A stretch of 64,000 bases of DNA from Zoogloea sp. LCSB751 (GCF_002028455.1 NZ_MWUM01000002.1:62001-126000), one strand, 5' to 3'; positions 33,608 through 41,766 are shown, counted from the stretch's first letter. Numbers and translations are program-made. Notes: generated by a model not told the origin, from the sequence alone.

Positions 33608-34864
33608 ATGAGCGCGCAATTCGACGACACGATTCTTTCCCGCCGCGGCTTTCTCAAGGCCGGGGCGACCCTTGGAGGTATGACAGCGATGGGGACGATG
33701 CTCCCGATGGGCGGTGCATGGGCTGCGGGTTCCGACAAGCCCGAACTGGAAGAGGTGAAGATCGGCTTCATCCCGCTGACCGACTGTTCTTCGGTGGTGA
33801 TGGCGTCGGTGATGGGTTTCGACAAGAAGTACGGCATCAAGATCACCCCCAGCAAGGAGGCCTCCTGGGCTGGCGTGCGCGACAAGCTGGCCAACGGCGA
33901 GCTGCACGCCGCCCACGTGTTGTACGGCCTGATTTACGGCCTTCACCTGGGCATCGGCGGCCCGAAGAAGGACATGGCGGTGCTGATGACCCTCAACAAC
34001 AACGGTCAGGCGATCACCCTGTCCAACGGCCTGAAGGACAAGGGTGCAGTGGATGGCGCCTCGCTGGCCAAGGTCATCGCCAAGAAGGAGAAGGAATACA
34101 CCTTCGCCCAGACCTTCCCGACCGGCACCCACGCCATGTGGTTGTACTACTGGCTGGCGGCCCACGGCATCGACCCCTTCAAGGACGTCAAGAACATCGT
34201 CGTGCCGCCCCCGCAGATGGTCGCCAACATGCGTGTCGGCAACATGGACGGTTACTGCGTCGGCGAACCGTGGAACCAGCGCGCGATCGTGGACAAGATC
34301 GGCTTCACCGCGGTGACGACCCAGGACATCTGGACCGACCACCCGGAAAAGGTGCTGGGCGCCACGGCCGAGTTCGCCGCCAAGTACCCCAACACCGCCC
34401 GCGCGATGATCTGCGCGATCCTCGAAGCCTCCAGGTGGATCGATGCCAGTGCTGCCAACCGCGCCAAGACCGCTGAGACCGTGGCCGCCAAGAGCTACGT
34501 GAATACCGACGTGGATGTGATCCGCAGCCGCATGATCGGCCAGTACGAAAACGGCCTCGGCAAGAGCTGGTCCGAAAAGAACTACATGAAGTTCTACAAC
34601 GACGGTCTGGTGAACTTCCCCTACCTGTCCGACGGCATGTGGTTCCTCACCCAGCACCGCCGCTGGGGCCTGCTCAAGCAGGATGTGGATTACCTGGCGA
34701 TTGCCAAGGCGATCAACAAGACCGAGCTGTACAAGCAGGCCGCCGGCATCGTCGGCGTGCCGGTGCCCAAGTCCGACTTCCGCACCTCCAAGCTGATCGA
34801 CGGCGTGGTGTGGGACGGAAAGGACCCGAAGAAGTACGCCGCCAGCTTCAAGATCCACGCCTGA
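33608..34864 (+). CDS. nrtA: Nitrate ABC transporter, Tat-exported substrate-binding protein
   Basis: 418 residues. The N-terminus has the twin-arginine signal SRRGFLKAG at about 11-19 with a hydrophobic stretch and cleavage near AWAAG. The mature protein is the NrtA/NasS-type bilobed domain (VKIGFIPLTDCSSVVMA, EASWAGVRDKL, TFPTGTHAMWLYYWL, GYCVGEPWNQ). Periplasmic capture of nitrate (or nitrite) for the NrtBC transporter encoded next. The Tat signal argues against it being the cytoplasmic sensor NasS. ATG at 33608 has AGGGG upstream; a GTG one codon earlier is the alternative. Confidence 0.9.
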   Translation: MSAQFDDTILSRRGFLKAGATLGGMTAMGTMLPMGGAWAAGSDKPELEEVKIGFIPLTDCSSVVMASVMGFDKKYGIKITPSKEASWAGVRDKLANGELHAAHVLYGLIYGLHLGIGGPKKDMAVLMTLNNNGQAITLSNGLKDKGAVDGASLAKVIAKKEKEYTFAQTFPTGTHAMWLYYWLAAHGIDPFKDVKNIVVPPPQMVANMRVGNMDGYCVGEPWNQRAIVDKIGFTAVTTQDIWTDHPEKVLGATAEFAAKYPNTARAMICAILEASRWIDASAANRAKTAETVAAKSYVNTDVDVIRSRMIGQYENGLGKSWSEKNYMKFYNDGLVNFPYLSDGMWFLTQHRRWGLLKQDVDYLAIAKAINKTELYKQAAGIVGVPVPKSDFRTSKLIDGVVWDGKDPKKYAASFKIHA

Positions 34865-34866
34865 CC

Positions 34867-34933
34867 GTGGGGGCGAATTCATTCGCCCTTGTCCGGTTGA
34901 ACAAAATCCGCGGGCGAATGAACTCGCCCCCAC
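34867..34933. repeat. Pair of inverted REP-like palindromes
   Basis: First unit at 34867-34888 (GTGGGGGCGAATTCATTCGC plus CC), second, inverted, at 34911-34933 (CGGGCGAATGAACTCGCCCC plus CAC), separated by 22 bases. The two can also pair with each other into one long stem. It sits between nrtA and nrtB inside the operon, where such elements often dampen downstream expression and protect the upstream, highly needed binding-protein mRNA. Confidence 0.8.
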
Positions 34934-34967
34934 GGGGATTCACCCCCGCAGATTTCTGGAGACCCAG

Positions 34968-35924
34968 ATGAGCACTGCGACCCTCACCTCCGGCCTCGTG
35001 ACTGTCGGGCCGGACACCCAAGCCGCTCCCGACACGCGGGACGAAGTCATTGCTGCCAAGCAGGAGGCCCCCATGGCTGCCGCGCCCCTTACCCACGCTC
35101 CGGCAGCCGAGCCTGCCGAGCCTGCCGAGCCATCGACCTCCTTCGGCGAGCGCTGCGGCGCTTTCCTGCGCGCGGTGTTGCCGCCGCTGCTTGGTTTTGC
35201 CTTCATCATCGGCCTGTGGGCGCTGGTGGCGATGAAGTCGAGCGATTTTCCCGGCCCGGCCAAGACCCTCGATGCCGCCATCACGCTGTTTTCCGATCCC
35301 TTCTACCAGAATGGCCCGAATGACCAGGGCATCGGCTGGAACATCCTGTCGTCCCTCAAGCGGGTTGCCATCGGCTTCGGCGTGGCGGCCCTGGTGGGCA
35401 TCCCGATGGGGTTCATCATCGGCCGCTTCGCCTTCATGAACAGCATGCTCGAACCGATCATCAGCATCCTGCGCCCGGTCTCGCCGCTGGCCTGGCTGCC
35501 GATCGGCCTGATGGTCTTCAAGGCCGCCGACCCGGCCTCCACCTGGACCATCTTCATCTGCTCCATCTGGCCGATGATCCTCAACACCGCCCAGGGTGTG
35601 CAGCGCGTGCCGCAGGACTACTTGAACGTGGCGCGGGTGCTCAACCTGTCCGAGTTCAAGATCATCACCAAGATCCTCTTCCCGTCCGTGCTGCCCTACA
35701 TGCTGACCGGCATCCGCCTGTCCATCGGCACCGCCTGGCTGGTCATCGTGGCCGCCGAGATGCTCACCGGCGGCGTCGGCATCGGCTTCTGGGTGTGGGA
35801 CGAGTGGAACAACCTCAAGGTCGAGCACATCATCATCGCCATCTTCGTGATCGGCATCGTCGGTCTCGTGCTCGAACAATTCCTGCTGCTGATCGCCCGC
35901 CGCTTCAGCTATGGCAACAACTGA
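34968..35924 (+). CDS. nrtB: Nitrate ABC transporter, permease
   Basis: 318 residues. An Ala/Pro/Glu-rich N-terminal extension of about 60 residues precedes the binding-protein-dependent permease domain with six TM segments (first LLGFAFIIGLWALVAM) and the EAA-loop region EFKIITKILFPSVLPYMLTG near 225-245. WNILSSLKRVAIGFGVAALVGIPMG is typical of NrtB. ATG at 34968 has GGAG eight bases before it. It works with NrtA and the ATPase encoded 25 bases downstream. Confidence 0.9.
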   Translation: MSTATLTSGLVTVGPDTQAAPDTRDEVIAAKQEAPMAAAPLTHAPAAEPAEPAEPSTSFGERCGAFLRAVLPPLLGFAFIIGLWALVAMKSSDFPGPAKTLDAAITLFSDPFYQNGPNDQGIGWNILSSLKRVAIGFGVAALVGIPMGFIIGRFAFMNSMLEPIISILRPVSPLAWLPIGLMVFKAADPASTWTIFICSIWPMILNTAQGVQRVPQDYLNVARVLNLSEFKIITKILFPSVLPYMLTGIRLSIGTAWLVIVAAEMLTGGVGIGFWVWDEWNNLKVEHIIIAIFVIGIVGLVLEQFLLLIARRFSYGNN

Positions 35925-35949
35925 CTGAATCCGGAATGAGGAGCTCACC

Positions 35950-36741
35950 ATGAACGCAATCGTCAAGGTCGAAAACGTCGGCATGACTTTCGACACAAAG
36001 AAAGGCCGCTTCGTCGCGCTGCAGAACGTCAATCTGCAGATCCGCCAGGGCGAGGTGGTGTCCCTGATCGGCCACTCGGGCTGCGGCAAATCCACGCTGC
36101 TCAACCTGATCGCCGGCCTGACGCTGCCGAGCTCCGGCGCGATGATCTGCAACGGCCGCGAGATCGCCGGCCCCGGCCCGGAGCGGGCGGTGGTGTTCCA
36201 GAACCATTCCCTGCTGCCCTGGCTGACCTGTTTCGAGAACGTCCATCTGGCCGTCGAGCGTGTCTTTGGTGCGAAGGAGGGCAAGGACAAGCTCAAGGCC
36301 CGCACCAACGCGGCGCTGGAGATGGTGCATATGAGCCATGCAGCGCAGAAGATGCCGCATGAGATCTCCGGCGGCATGAAGCAGCGCATCGGCATCGCCC
36401 GCGCCTTTGCGATGGAACCGAAGATCCTGCTGATGGACGAGCCCTTCGGCGCCCTCGACGCGCTGACCCGCGCGTCCCTGCAGGATGAGCTGATCGGCGT
36501 GATGGAGAAGACCGGCGCCACCGTGGTGATGGTGACCCACGACGTGGATGAGGCAGTGCTGCTGTCCGACCGCGTAGTGATGATGACCAACGGCCCGGCG
36601 GCGACCATCGGCGAGATCCTCGAAGTGAAGCTCGCCAAGCCGCGGGACCGCCTGCAACTGGCCCACGACCCGCACTTCGCGGAATGCCGCGCGGCGATCC
36701 TCGAGTTCCTGTACCAGAAGCAGATGAAGAAGGCGGCCTGA
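35950..36741 (+). CDS. nrtC: Nitrate ABC transporter, ATP-binding protein
   Basis: 263 residues, single ATPase domain of the NrtD/NrtC type. Walker A GHSGCGKST at 41-49, Q-loop VVFQNHSLLPWL, signature ISGGMKQR, Walker B ILLMDEPFGALD, switch His in VMVTHDVDEA. It lacks the extra NrtA-like C-terminal sensor domain of cyanobacterial NrtC, so transport may not be inhibited by ammonium in that way. Last gene of the operon; a strong palindrome follows. Confidence 0.9.
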   Translation: MNAIVKVENVGMTFDTKKGRFVALQNVNLQIRQGEVVSLIGHSGCGKSTLLNLIAGLTLPSSGAMICNGREIAGPGPERAVVFQNHSLLPWLTCFENVHLAVERVFGAKEGKDKLKARTNAALEMVHMSHAAQKMPHEISGGMKQRIGIARAFAMEPKILLMDEPFGALDALTRASLQDELIGVMEKTGATVVMVTHDVDEAVLLSDRVVMMTNGPAATIGEILEVKLAKPRDRLQLAHDPHFAECRAAILEFLYQKQMKKAA

Positions 36742-36756
36742 ACGGCGATCTGACTC

Positions 36757-36795
36757 CAACGACAAACAGGCCCGGGTAGGGCCTGTTTGTCGTTG
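36757..36795. terminator. Bidirectional terminator-type palindrome between convergent genes
   Basis: A perfect 17-bp stem, CAACGACAAACAGGCCC paired with GGGCCTGTTTGTCGTTG around loop GGGTA, lies between the convergent nrtC and nitroreductase genes. No long T tract follows on either strand, but the position and stem stability suit a shared terminator. Confidence 0.7.
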
Positions 36796-36814
36796 AGGCC
36801 GCGGAAGGCTGTGC

Positions 36815-37633
36815 TTACTTCAGCGCGAAGCCCAGCGTGTTGAGGGCTTCCACCAGGCGGTCGCGGCCGGACAGGGAGCCGGCGTCGCGGACGCGCTTGG
36901 TCGAATGGTTGGACCAGGTGCCGCGCACCTTCATGCCCTGGCTGGTGTAGAAGGCGCTCATCGCGCTGTCGTAGTACTCCAGGCCGGCCTGCTGGGCGGG
37001 CAGGGAATAGGTTTCCTGGTGCAGCACCACGGACTGCAGCGGGCGCGGCTTGACCGAGGCAGGCTGCTGCGGGTCGGGTGTGCCGACGCACAGGCCGAAC
37101 ATCGCGACGACCTTCGACGGCAGCTGCAGTTCGGCGGCCACGTCTTCCGGGCGGTTGCGCATCGCGCCGATATACACGGTGCCGAGGCCGAGGGATTCGG
37201 CGGCGGTGACGGCGTTCTGGGCCGCCAGCGCAGCGTCGATGACGCCCACTTCGAACATTTCCAGGTAGTCCAGCGCGGCCGGCGTTTCGCCGAGCTTCTG
37301 CGCGACCGCCTCCAGGCGGGCCAGGTCGGCCAGCCACACCAGCAGCAGCGGGGCCTGGCGGATGTGTTCCTGGTCGCCGGCCAGTTCGGCCAGACGGGCC
37401 TTGCGGGCCGGATCGCGGACGGCCACGACGCTCCAGGCGTGCAGGTTGGACGAACTGGCGGCGGATTGGGCGGCGGCGATGATCGCCGCCAAGGTGTCGT
37501 CGCTGACCGGGTCGGGCAGGTAGGCGCGCACCGAGCGGTGGGCCAGCAGATGGTCGATGATGGGGGAACCGGCGGACGGTACGGCGACGTCGGCGCTGCC
37601 GTAACGGGCCTGGTAGAGGGATGCGGTGCTCAT
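36815..37633 (-). CDS. NfsA/NfrA-type NADPH-dependent nitroreductase
   Basis: 272 residues, FMN flavoprotein of the nitroreductase superfamily. The N-terminal LAHRSVRAYLPDPV is the FMN phosphate-binding Arg segment, AAQSAASSSNLHAWSVV the second FMN site, and ESLGLGTVYIGAMRNRPEDVAAELQLPSKVVAMFGLCVG the NfsA-specific part. Reduces nitroaromatics, quinones or flavins with NADPH. The start at 37633 is chosen because upstream in-frame sequence is low-complexity. Monocistronic, convergent to the nitrate transporter genes. Confidence 0.85.
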   Translation of the reverse strand: MSTASLYQARYGSADVAVPSAGSPIIDHLLAHRSVRAYLPDPVSDDTLAAIIAAAQSAASSSNLHAWSVVAVRDPARKARLAELAGDQEHIRQAPLLLVWLADLARLEAVAQKLGETPAALDYLEMFEVGVIDAALAAQNAVTAAESLGLGTVYIGAMRNRPEDVAAELQLPSKVVAMFGLCVGTPDPQQPASVKPRPLQSVVLHQETYSLPAQQAGLEYYDSAMSAFYTSQGMKVRGTWSNHSTKRVRDAGSLSGRDRLVEALNTLGFALK

Positions 37634-37739
37634 GGGATTCCTGGCTATGGTGAAGGCGGGCGGCGGGGCGCCAGGCCCCGTCGCCGGGAATCCCGATTTT
37701 ACCGCCAACGGACCGGCCCGGTCCGCCGGCGGTGGCGGC

Positions 37740-38330
37740 TTATTCCGCGCTGCTGCGGCGACGGCTGCGCGGCGCGACGGCGGTTTCGCCGCTGGCCACA
37801 TTGTCGTCCGCGTCATCGCTGCTCAGGGCTTCCGACACCTGGCGGACCTGTTCTTCCACCAGGTCTGCGCCGCGGGCGGCGGCGTCGGCCAGTTCGTTGA
37901 AGCCGGCTTCGGCCTGGCGCAAGGCCTTCTTCACGTGGCCGATGGCGGCTTCACCGTTGGCGTCGGCGCTGCGGGCGGCGTGTTCGAGCTGGCGATTGAC
38001 GGCCTGATCGAGGACGGCGACCTGGTCGCGGGCCAGCTGCAGGATGGACTGGTGCGCGTCGCCGATGATCGCGAAGTACTCGCGGACCAGGCTGGCGGAG
38101 TCGGCGCGCCAGTCGGACAGGCGCTCGACGGGCAGCGTGTCGAGCTTGATCTCGCTGCGGGAGGCCAGCTCCTCCAGGTGGCTGCGGCCTTCCTCGAAGA
38201 GCTGGCGGCCGTTGCGTAGGGTCAGTTCGGCGAGCTTTTCGGTGGCCTCGACCCAGGCGCGGGAGGCAGCATGCAGGTTGTCGAGGGTGGCGAGACGGGT
38301 CTGCTGGATGTCGGACGGGGACAGGTACAT
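37740..38330 (-). CDS. Phasin family protein
   Basis: 196 residues, mostly amphipathic helix without Cys. The phasin_2 domain is at about 10-115 (LDNLHAASRAWVEATEKLAELTLRNGRQLFEE), followed by a helical, acidic linker and a basic RSRRRSS tail. Phasins coat polyhydroxyalkanoate granules and set their size; related proteins act as chaperones. No phaC or phaZ gene is near. Monocistronic as far as seen. Confidence 0.85.
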   Translation of the reverse strand: MYLSPSDIQQTRLATLDNLHAASRAWVEATEKLAELTLRNGRQLFEEGRSHLEELASRSEIKLDTLPVERLSDWRADSASLVREYFAIIGDAHQSILQLARDQVAVLDQAVNRQLEHAARSADANGEAAIGHVKKALRQAEAGFNELADAAARGADLVEEQVRQVSEALSSDDADDNVASGETAVAPRSRRRSSAE

Positions 38331-38412
38331 GGCATTCTCCGGGGATGGGGCCGCCTCAGGCTACGGCCCGGTAGTTGCAGGCACGTGACAGACCCGCCAT
38401 CCCTGCGGGAGT

Positions 38413-38796
38413 TCAGTGCCGGGAGAAGAGGTCGCGGATCTTGCAGAGGGTGGTGGTAATGTCGAAGCGCGGGTCGGGCAGCGCTTCGCCGGCCAGGATG
38501 CGGGCCAGGGCATCGTCGGGCTGCTGTTCGCCGGTCAGCAGCACCTCGGCACCGCGCTTGGCCATGTGGCGCACGAAGCCGTCGCCGGCACTGGCGGCGA
38601 TGACCACCTCGACGCCGTCCAGCGGGTGCGGACCATCGTCCTCGAAATGGTGCAGGACCTGCTCGCGGGCCAGCGTGATGGCGTTCGGGGCGGGCAGCGG
38701 CGTGCCGGGAACGCAGTCGTAGAGCAGCCAGTTGCGGGCCTGGCCGGCATGGCCGGCGACGTGGCGCTCGCCGGTGACGGGGATGGCGATCTTCAT
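38413..38796 (-). CDS. NifX/NifB-C-type dinitrogenase cofactor-binding protein
   Basis: 127 residues, single domain of the NifX/NafY/VnfX superfamily: starts MKIAIPVTGERHVAGHAGQA, with Asp/Gly-rich AASAGDGFVRHMAKRGAEVLLTGE in the middle. Such proteins carry NifB-co or FeMo-co between assembly proteins and nitrogenase. It is 15 bases downstream of nifZ and shares its sigma54 promoter. The exact paralogue (NifX, NafY-like or other) cannot be told from length alone. Confidence 0.8.
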   Translation of the reverse strand: MKIAIPVTGERHVAGHAGQARNWLLYDCVPGTPLPAPNAITLAREQVLHHFEDDGPHPLDGVEVVIAASAGDGFVRHMAKRGAEVLLTGEQQPDDALARILAGEALPDPRFDITTTLCKIRDLFSRH

Positions 38797-38811
38797 CGGC
38801 AGGGGCTCCGC

Positions 38812-39096
38812 TCAGTGGGCCGCACGCAGGCTGGCCGCCTCGGTCTCGTCCTGGGTCAGCTCCTCGGGCAGACAGCCGATCGGCAGGCCGAGGTTCTGGT
38901 CCTCGCCCTCGAAGCGGACCAGGTAGATCTCCTCGCTGGGCATGGCCTCCACGTGGCCGAACTGGACCACCACGCCGCGGGTGCCGGCGGCGGCGACCAG
39001 GGCGCCTTCTTCATAGCCGGGCAGGCCGCCGTCGCTGAACAGGTCTTCGCGGCAGAACACCACGTCTCCGAGCTGGTATTGGCCGATGTCTTCCAT
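38812..39096 (-). CDS. nifZ: Nitrogen fixation protein NifZ
   Basis: 94 residues, the NifZ domain over nearly the full length: YQLGDVVFCREDLFSDGGLPG, RGVVVQFGHVE and EIYLVRFEGEDQNLGLPIGCLPEEL. NifZ assists maturation of the P-clusters in the NifDK protein. First gene of a two-gene transcript behind a near-perfect sigma54 promoter with a leader of about 28 bases. The nitrogenase structural genes are outside the window. Confidence 0.9.
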   Translation of the reverse strand: MEDIGQYQLGDVVFCREDLFSDGGLPGYEEGALVAAAGTRGVVVQFGHVEAMPSEEIYLVRFEGEDQNLGLPIGCLPEELTQDETEAASLRAAH

Positions 39097-39133
39097 GGAT
39101 CTTCTCCGGTTTAGGGTGGTGATGCCCTAGCGC

Positions 39134-39149
39134 AGCAATTTCGGTGCCA
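39134..39149 (-). promoter_or_regulatory. Sigma54 promoter of nifZ
   Basis: On the minus strand TGGCAC-CGAAA-TTGCT, a full match to the -24/-12 consensus TGGCAC-N5-TTGCW. Start point near 39124, 28 bases before the nifZ ATG. In nif loci such promoters are driven by NifA; no TGT-N10-ACA site was found in the short intergenic region, so an upstream activator site would have to lie in the divergent hemerythrin gene. Confidence 0.8.
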
Positions 39150-39218
39150 CGCCCGGCATGGTTTTCGCTGACACCGGGGAGGCGCCGGCTGGCGGCGCAT
39201 CTTGATGTGGAGAATGCG

Positions 39219-39605
39219 ATGGAATGGTCCGACGAGCGCCACCTGCTTGGCCTGGCGGCAATGGATGACACCCACCGGGAGTTCGTGGCCCTGGTGAATG
39301 CGGCCGGAGCAGCCAGTGGTACGGCCTTCGTGGCGGCCTTTGCGGCCCTGTGCGAACACACCGAAAGCCATTTCGCCAATGAGGAAGTATGGATGCGCGA
39401 CAGCGCCTTTCCGGCCGAGGGCGAGCATGCCGGCGAGCACCGCCGCGTGCTCGGCGATCTGCGGCGTTTCCGCGAGCGGGTCGAGAAGGGCTCGACGATG
39501 ATGGCCAAGGCCTATATCCGCGAGCAGGTGCCGGGCTGGTTCGACCTGCACGCGGCGACGATGGACGCGGCGCTGGCGGCGCACCTGAAGGCCCGTTCGG
39601 CGTGA
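39219..39605 (+). CDS. Bacteriohemerythrin
   Basis: 128 residues, stand-alone hemerythrin. All seven diiron ligands are visible: His19, His47, His51, Glu55, His70, His74/His111 and Asp116, in HTESHFANEE, HAGEHRRV and LHAATMD contexts. It binds oxygen reversibly in the cytoplasm. Divergent from nifZ; hemerythrins beside nif genes are thought to buffer or deliver oxygen to protect nitrogenase or support its respiratory energy supply. ATG at 39219 has GGAGA upstream; the longer frame from 39144 is not supported. Confidence 0.9.
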   Translation: MEWSDERHLLGLAAMDDTHREFVALVNAAGAASGTAFVAAFAALCEHTESHFANEEVWMRDSAFPAEGEHAGEHRRVLGDLRRFRERVEKGSTMMAKAYIREQVPGWFDLHAATMDAALAAHLKARSA

Positions 39606-39645
39606 TGGGGAGCCGGCCCGCGACAGGCCGGCCGGTGGGCAGGAC

Positions 39646-40089
39646 TCAGCCGCCGAGGACGGCCTCGTAGGCCTTGCGCAGCAGTTCCAGCTCGATCTGC
39701 GGGCAGCCACGGGCTTCGGTGATCGCCACGAAGCGGCCGCCAGCGCCGGCGATGGCCTCGAAGGGGGGATCCATGGCGGTGAACATGGCCAGGTGGACCT
39801 CCACGCAGGCCTCGCCGACATCCACGCACTGGCGGAACTCCGGCTCGATCTTGAGCCCGCCGGAGGGAAGGCCCAGGCGCCGTTCGGCTTCTGCCAGATG
39901 CACCGACGGCAGCGTGACGACCGGGGATTCGGGCACTTCCTCGTCCGGGCACAGGCTGGCTGCGGGTGGGAAGGGGGCAAAGCCGCACATGCCGTGCTCG
40001 AAGCGGACGAAACGCAGGCGTGCGCTGGTGGGGTGCTTGTGGGCGAAGATCAGGCGGGCGCCGCCAAAGGCATCGGGGGCGCCACTCAT
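39646..40089 (-). CDS. Unknown protein linked to the nif island
   Basis: 147 residues; I do not recognise the family. It is soluble, with no signal peptide or TM segment. Features: FEHGMCGFAPFP near 35-46, SLCPDE near 53-58, GLKIEPEFRQCVDVGEACVEVHLAMFTAMDPPF at about 85-117 and ITEARGCPQIELELLR near the end; five Cys residues not arranged as a standard cluster motif. It lies 76 bases downstream of flavodoxin on the same strand and converges on hemerythrin, so it is probably expressed under nitrogen-fixing conditions. The start at 40089 is the last plausible ATG before the conserved-looking part; 40173 is an alternative that overlaps the nifF stop. Confidence 0.65.
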   Translation of the reverse strand: MSGAPDAFGGARLIFAHKHPTSARLRFVRFEHGMCGFAPFPPAASLCPDEEVPESPVVTLPSVHLAEAERRLGLPSGGLKIEPEFRQCVDVGEACVEVHLAMFTAMDPPFEAIAGAGGRFVAITEARGCPQIELELLRKAYEAVLGG

Positions 40090-40165
40090 GGGCGCCCCCG
40101 ACCTGTGACATGCCTGACACCGCGCCCGCTGTTTGTCGTGTTTACGACAGGCGCGGGCGTGGCCA

Positions 40166-40675
40166 TCAGCCAAGCAGTTCCGGCTTGATCTGGTCCAGCC
40201 AGGTGTCGACGCGTTCTTCGGTCTGATCCTTCTGGTTGTCGTTGTCGAGGGCCAGGCCGACGAATTCGCCGTCCACGATGGACTTGGACTTGGAGAATTC
40301 GTAGTCGTCGGTTGACCAGCCGCCGATGATGGTGGCGCCCTGGGCCTTGGCGGCGTCGTACAGCAGGATCATCGCGTCACAGAACTCGTGGCCGTAAGCG
40401 TCCTGGTCGCCGAAACCGAAGATGGCGACGGTTTTGCCCGACAGATCAACGCCCTTGAAGGTCGGGAAGAACTCTTTCCAGGAGTCCACCAGCTCGCCGT
40501 CGCCGAGGGTCGGGGTCGCCAGGATCAGGGAGCTGAACTTGGCAACGTCGTCAGCGGTGGCTTTGGACACGTTGAACAGCTCGACCACATCTTCGCCGAG
40601 CTTTTTCACGATGGACTTGGCCACCTTGCGGGTGTTGCCCGTCTCGCTACCGTAAAAAAGACCGATCTTGCTCAT
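40166..40675 (-). CDS. nifF: Nitrogenase-type flavodoxin
   Basis: 169 residues, long-chain flavodoxin. FMN phosphate loop GSETGNTRKVA at 9-19, isoalloxazine-flanking TPTLGDGELVDSW near 55-67 and FGFGDQDAYGHEFCDA near 90-105. Single electron carrier to nitrogenase reductase (NifH). Length and the long 20-residue insertion (YEFSKSKSIVDGEFVGLALDN region) match NifF. A sigma54 promoter lies about 50 bases upstream, consistent with NifA or NtrC control. Confidence 0.88.
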   Translation of the reverse strand: MSKIGLFYGSETGNTRKVAKSIVKKLGEDVVELFNVSKATADDVAKFSSLILATPTLGDGELVDSWKEFFPTFKGVDLSGKTVAIFGFGDQDAYGHEFCDAMILLYDAAKAQGATIIGGWSTDDYEFSKSKSIVDGEFVGLALDNDNQKDQTEERVDTWLDQIKPELLG

Positions 40676-40725
40676 GAGGGATTCTCCTAGGACAGTTTGG
40701 GTTTGGTTGGTGCTGACTCGTCCTT

Positions 40726-40741
40726 TGCAAGAGACGGGCCA
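40726..40741 (-). promoter_or_regulatory. Sigma54 promoter of the flavodoxin gene
   Basis: On the minus strand TGGCCC-GTCTC-TTGCA: one mismatch to TGGCAC-N5-TTGCA. Predicted start near 40715, giving a 40-base leader to the nifF ATG. Independent second example of sigma54 control in this island. Confidence 0.72.
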
Positions 40742-40786
40742 GCTCCGGAACCCGGTGCCACTGGGGAATCCCCGGGTCGGGGAAGA

Positions 40787-41554
40787 TCAGGTCGGCCGGA
40801 AGGCCGGCCGGCTGGTGGTGTAGCCGGCTTCGATTTCCTCGGCGACGACGCGCCAGATGGGCTTCACGAAGAAACGCAGGCCCTTGATGATGCTGTCCAC
40901 GTTCATCATCGAGGGCACGCGGATGCCCCGATGCTCGACCGGGCCGCCGATCTGGGTGATCTTGACGCCCAGCTTGGCGAAATGATCTGCCAGCCGCGGC
41001 TCGGTGAGGACGAACAGGGTCTCGATGCCCTCGTGCTTGGCGAGGGCGATCACGCCCAGGTAGAGGCCGATCGGGATGTACGGGAAACGCGGCTGTTCCC
41101 GGGTGCCGAAATCCTCGTCGCTGATCGCCACTGCGGCCTTGGTTTCGCCCTTGCGTCGGCGGTAGTAGGCGCGCACGGCGAGGCGCGAGACTTCGGCGAT
41201 GGCGCCGCGGGGCTCCTTGGCCGGATCGATGATGGAGCGGTCCAGCGTGGCGGCGCAGGTGCGCTCGAAGGGCAGCGGGTAATCCGGCTCTTCGGGGCGG
41301 GCCATCACCAGGCGGTTGCAGCCGACCAGCGAATGCGGTTCGGTGGAGGTGCGCATCAGGCAGTGCAGGCTGTGACGGTCGTATTCGTCCGTCTCGCGGC
41401 GGTCCGGGCGGACCGGCTCGAAACCCAGTTCCTCGCAATACACCTCGTGCCGGATGCCGAACACGTCGTTGCGGCCGGTATCGTCGAAGGCGGTGGCGAT
41501 CTCGAAGTACTTCCTGAATCCTTCACCGAGGCTGAAGCGATCGAGTAGCGACAT
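40787..41554 (-). CDS. PEP-CTERM/exosortase-associated N-acyltransferase
   Basis: 255 residues, GNAT-like fold related to LuxI and FeeM N-acyl amino-acid synthases. GRNDVFGIRHEVYCEELGFEP is the autoinducer-synthase-like N-terminus, CLMRTSTEPHSLVGCNRLV follows, and EVSRLAVRAYYRRR carries the E-x-S-R-L-A-V core. The family (exosortase system-associated acyltransferase) tracks with PEP-CTERM sorting and exopolysaccharide loci; a PEP-CTERM protein lies at 62443-63852. Product presumably a long-chain N-acyl amino acid. The start at 41554 is the family start. Confidence 0.8.
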   Translation of the reverse strand: MSLLDRFSLGEGFRKYFEIATAFDDTGRNDVFGIRHEVYCEELGFEPVRPDRRETDEYDRHSLHCLMRTSTEPHSLVGCNRLVMARPEEPDYPLPFERTCAATLDRSIIDPAKEPRGAIAEVSRLAVRAYYRRRKGETKAAVAISDEDFGTREQPRFPYIPIGLYLGVIALAKHEGIETLFVLTEPRLADHFAKLGVKITQIGGPVEHRGIRVPSMMNVDSIIKGLRFFVKPIWRVVAEEIEAGYTTSRPAFRPT

Positions 41555-41766
41555 GGCGGTAGCCCTTGAAGTCTGAATTACTGGCGATACCCATTTACGG
41601 CTGGTAATACTGATTCCTTGAAGGGAAATGGGCCTCTGTTCCAATTGTAGTACGTGAGCATGATGATGGCGTTCTCCGTCGCCCGGTATGGGGTGTGGAT
41701 GTGCCGGCTGGGGCGGCAGGGAACTGTCGTATCATAGGATTCCACTGCCTGAAGGATACAGACAGC

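Noticed and set aside
33608..34864. Calling the NrtA-like protein NasS, the cytoplasmic nitrate sensor
   Set aside because: It has a clear twin-arginine signal and is followed by transporter permease and ATPase genes.
34848..37337. 829-residue minus-strand open frame
   Set aside because: Antisense to nrtB and nrtC and partly out of frame with the nitroreductase gene; not protein-like.
40117..40157. Hairpin after the flavodoxin gene as terminator
   Set aside because: The arms (GCGCCCGC and GCGCGGGCG) pair imperfectly and there is no T tract, so I do not list it as a feature.
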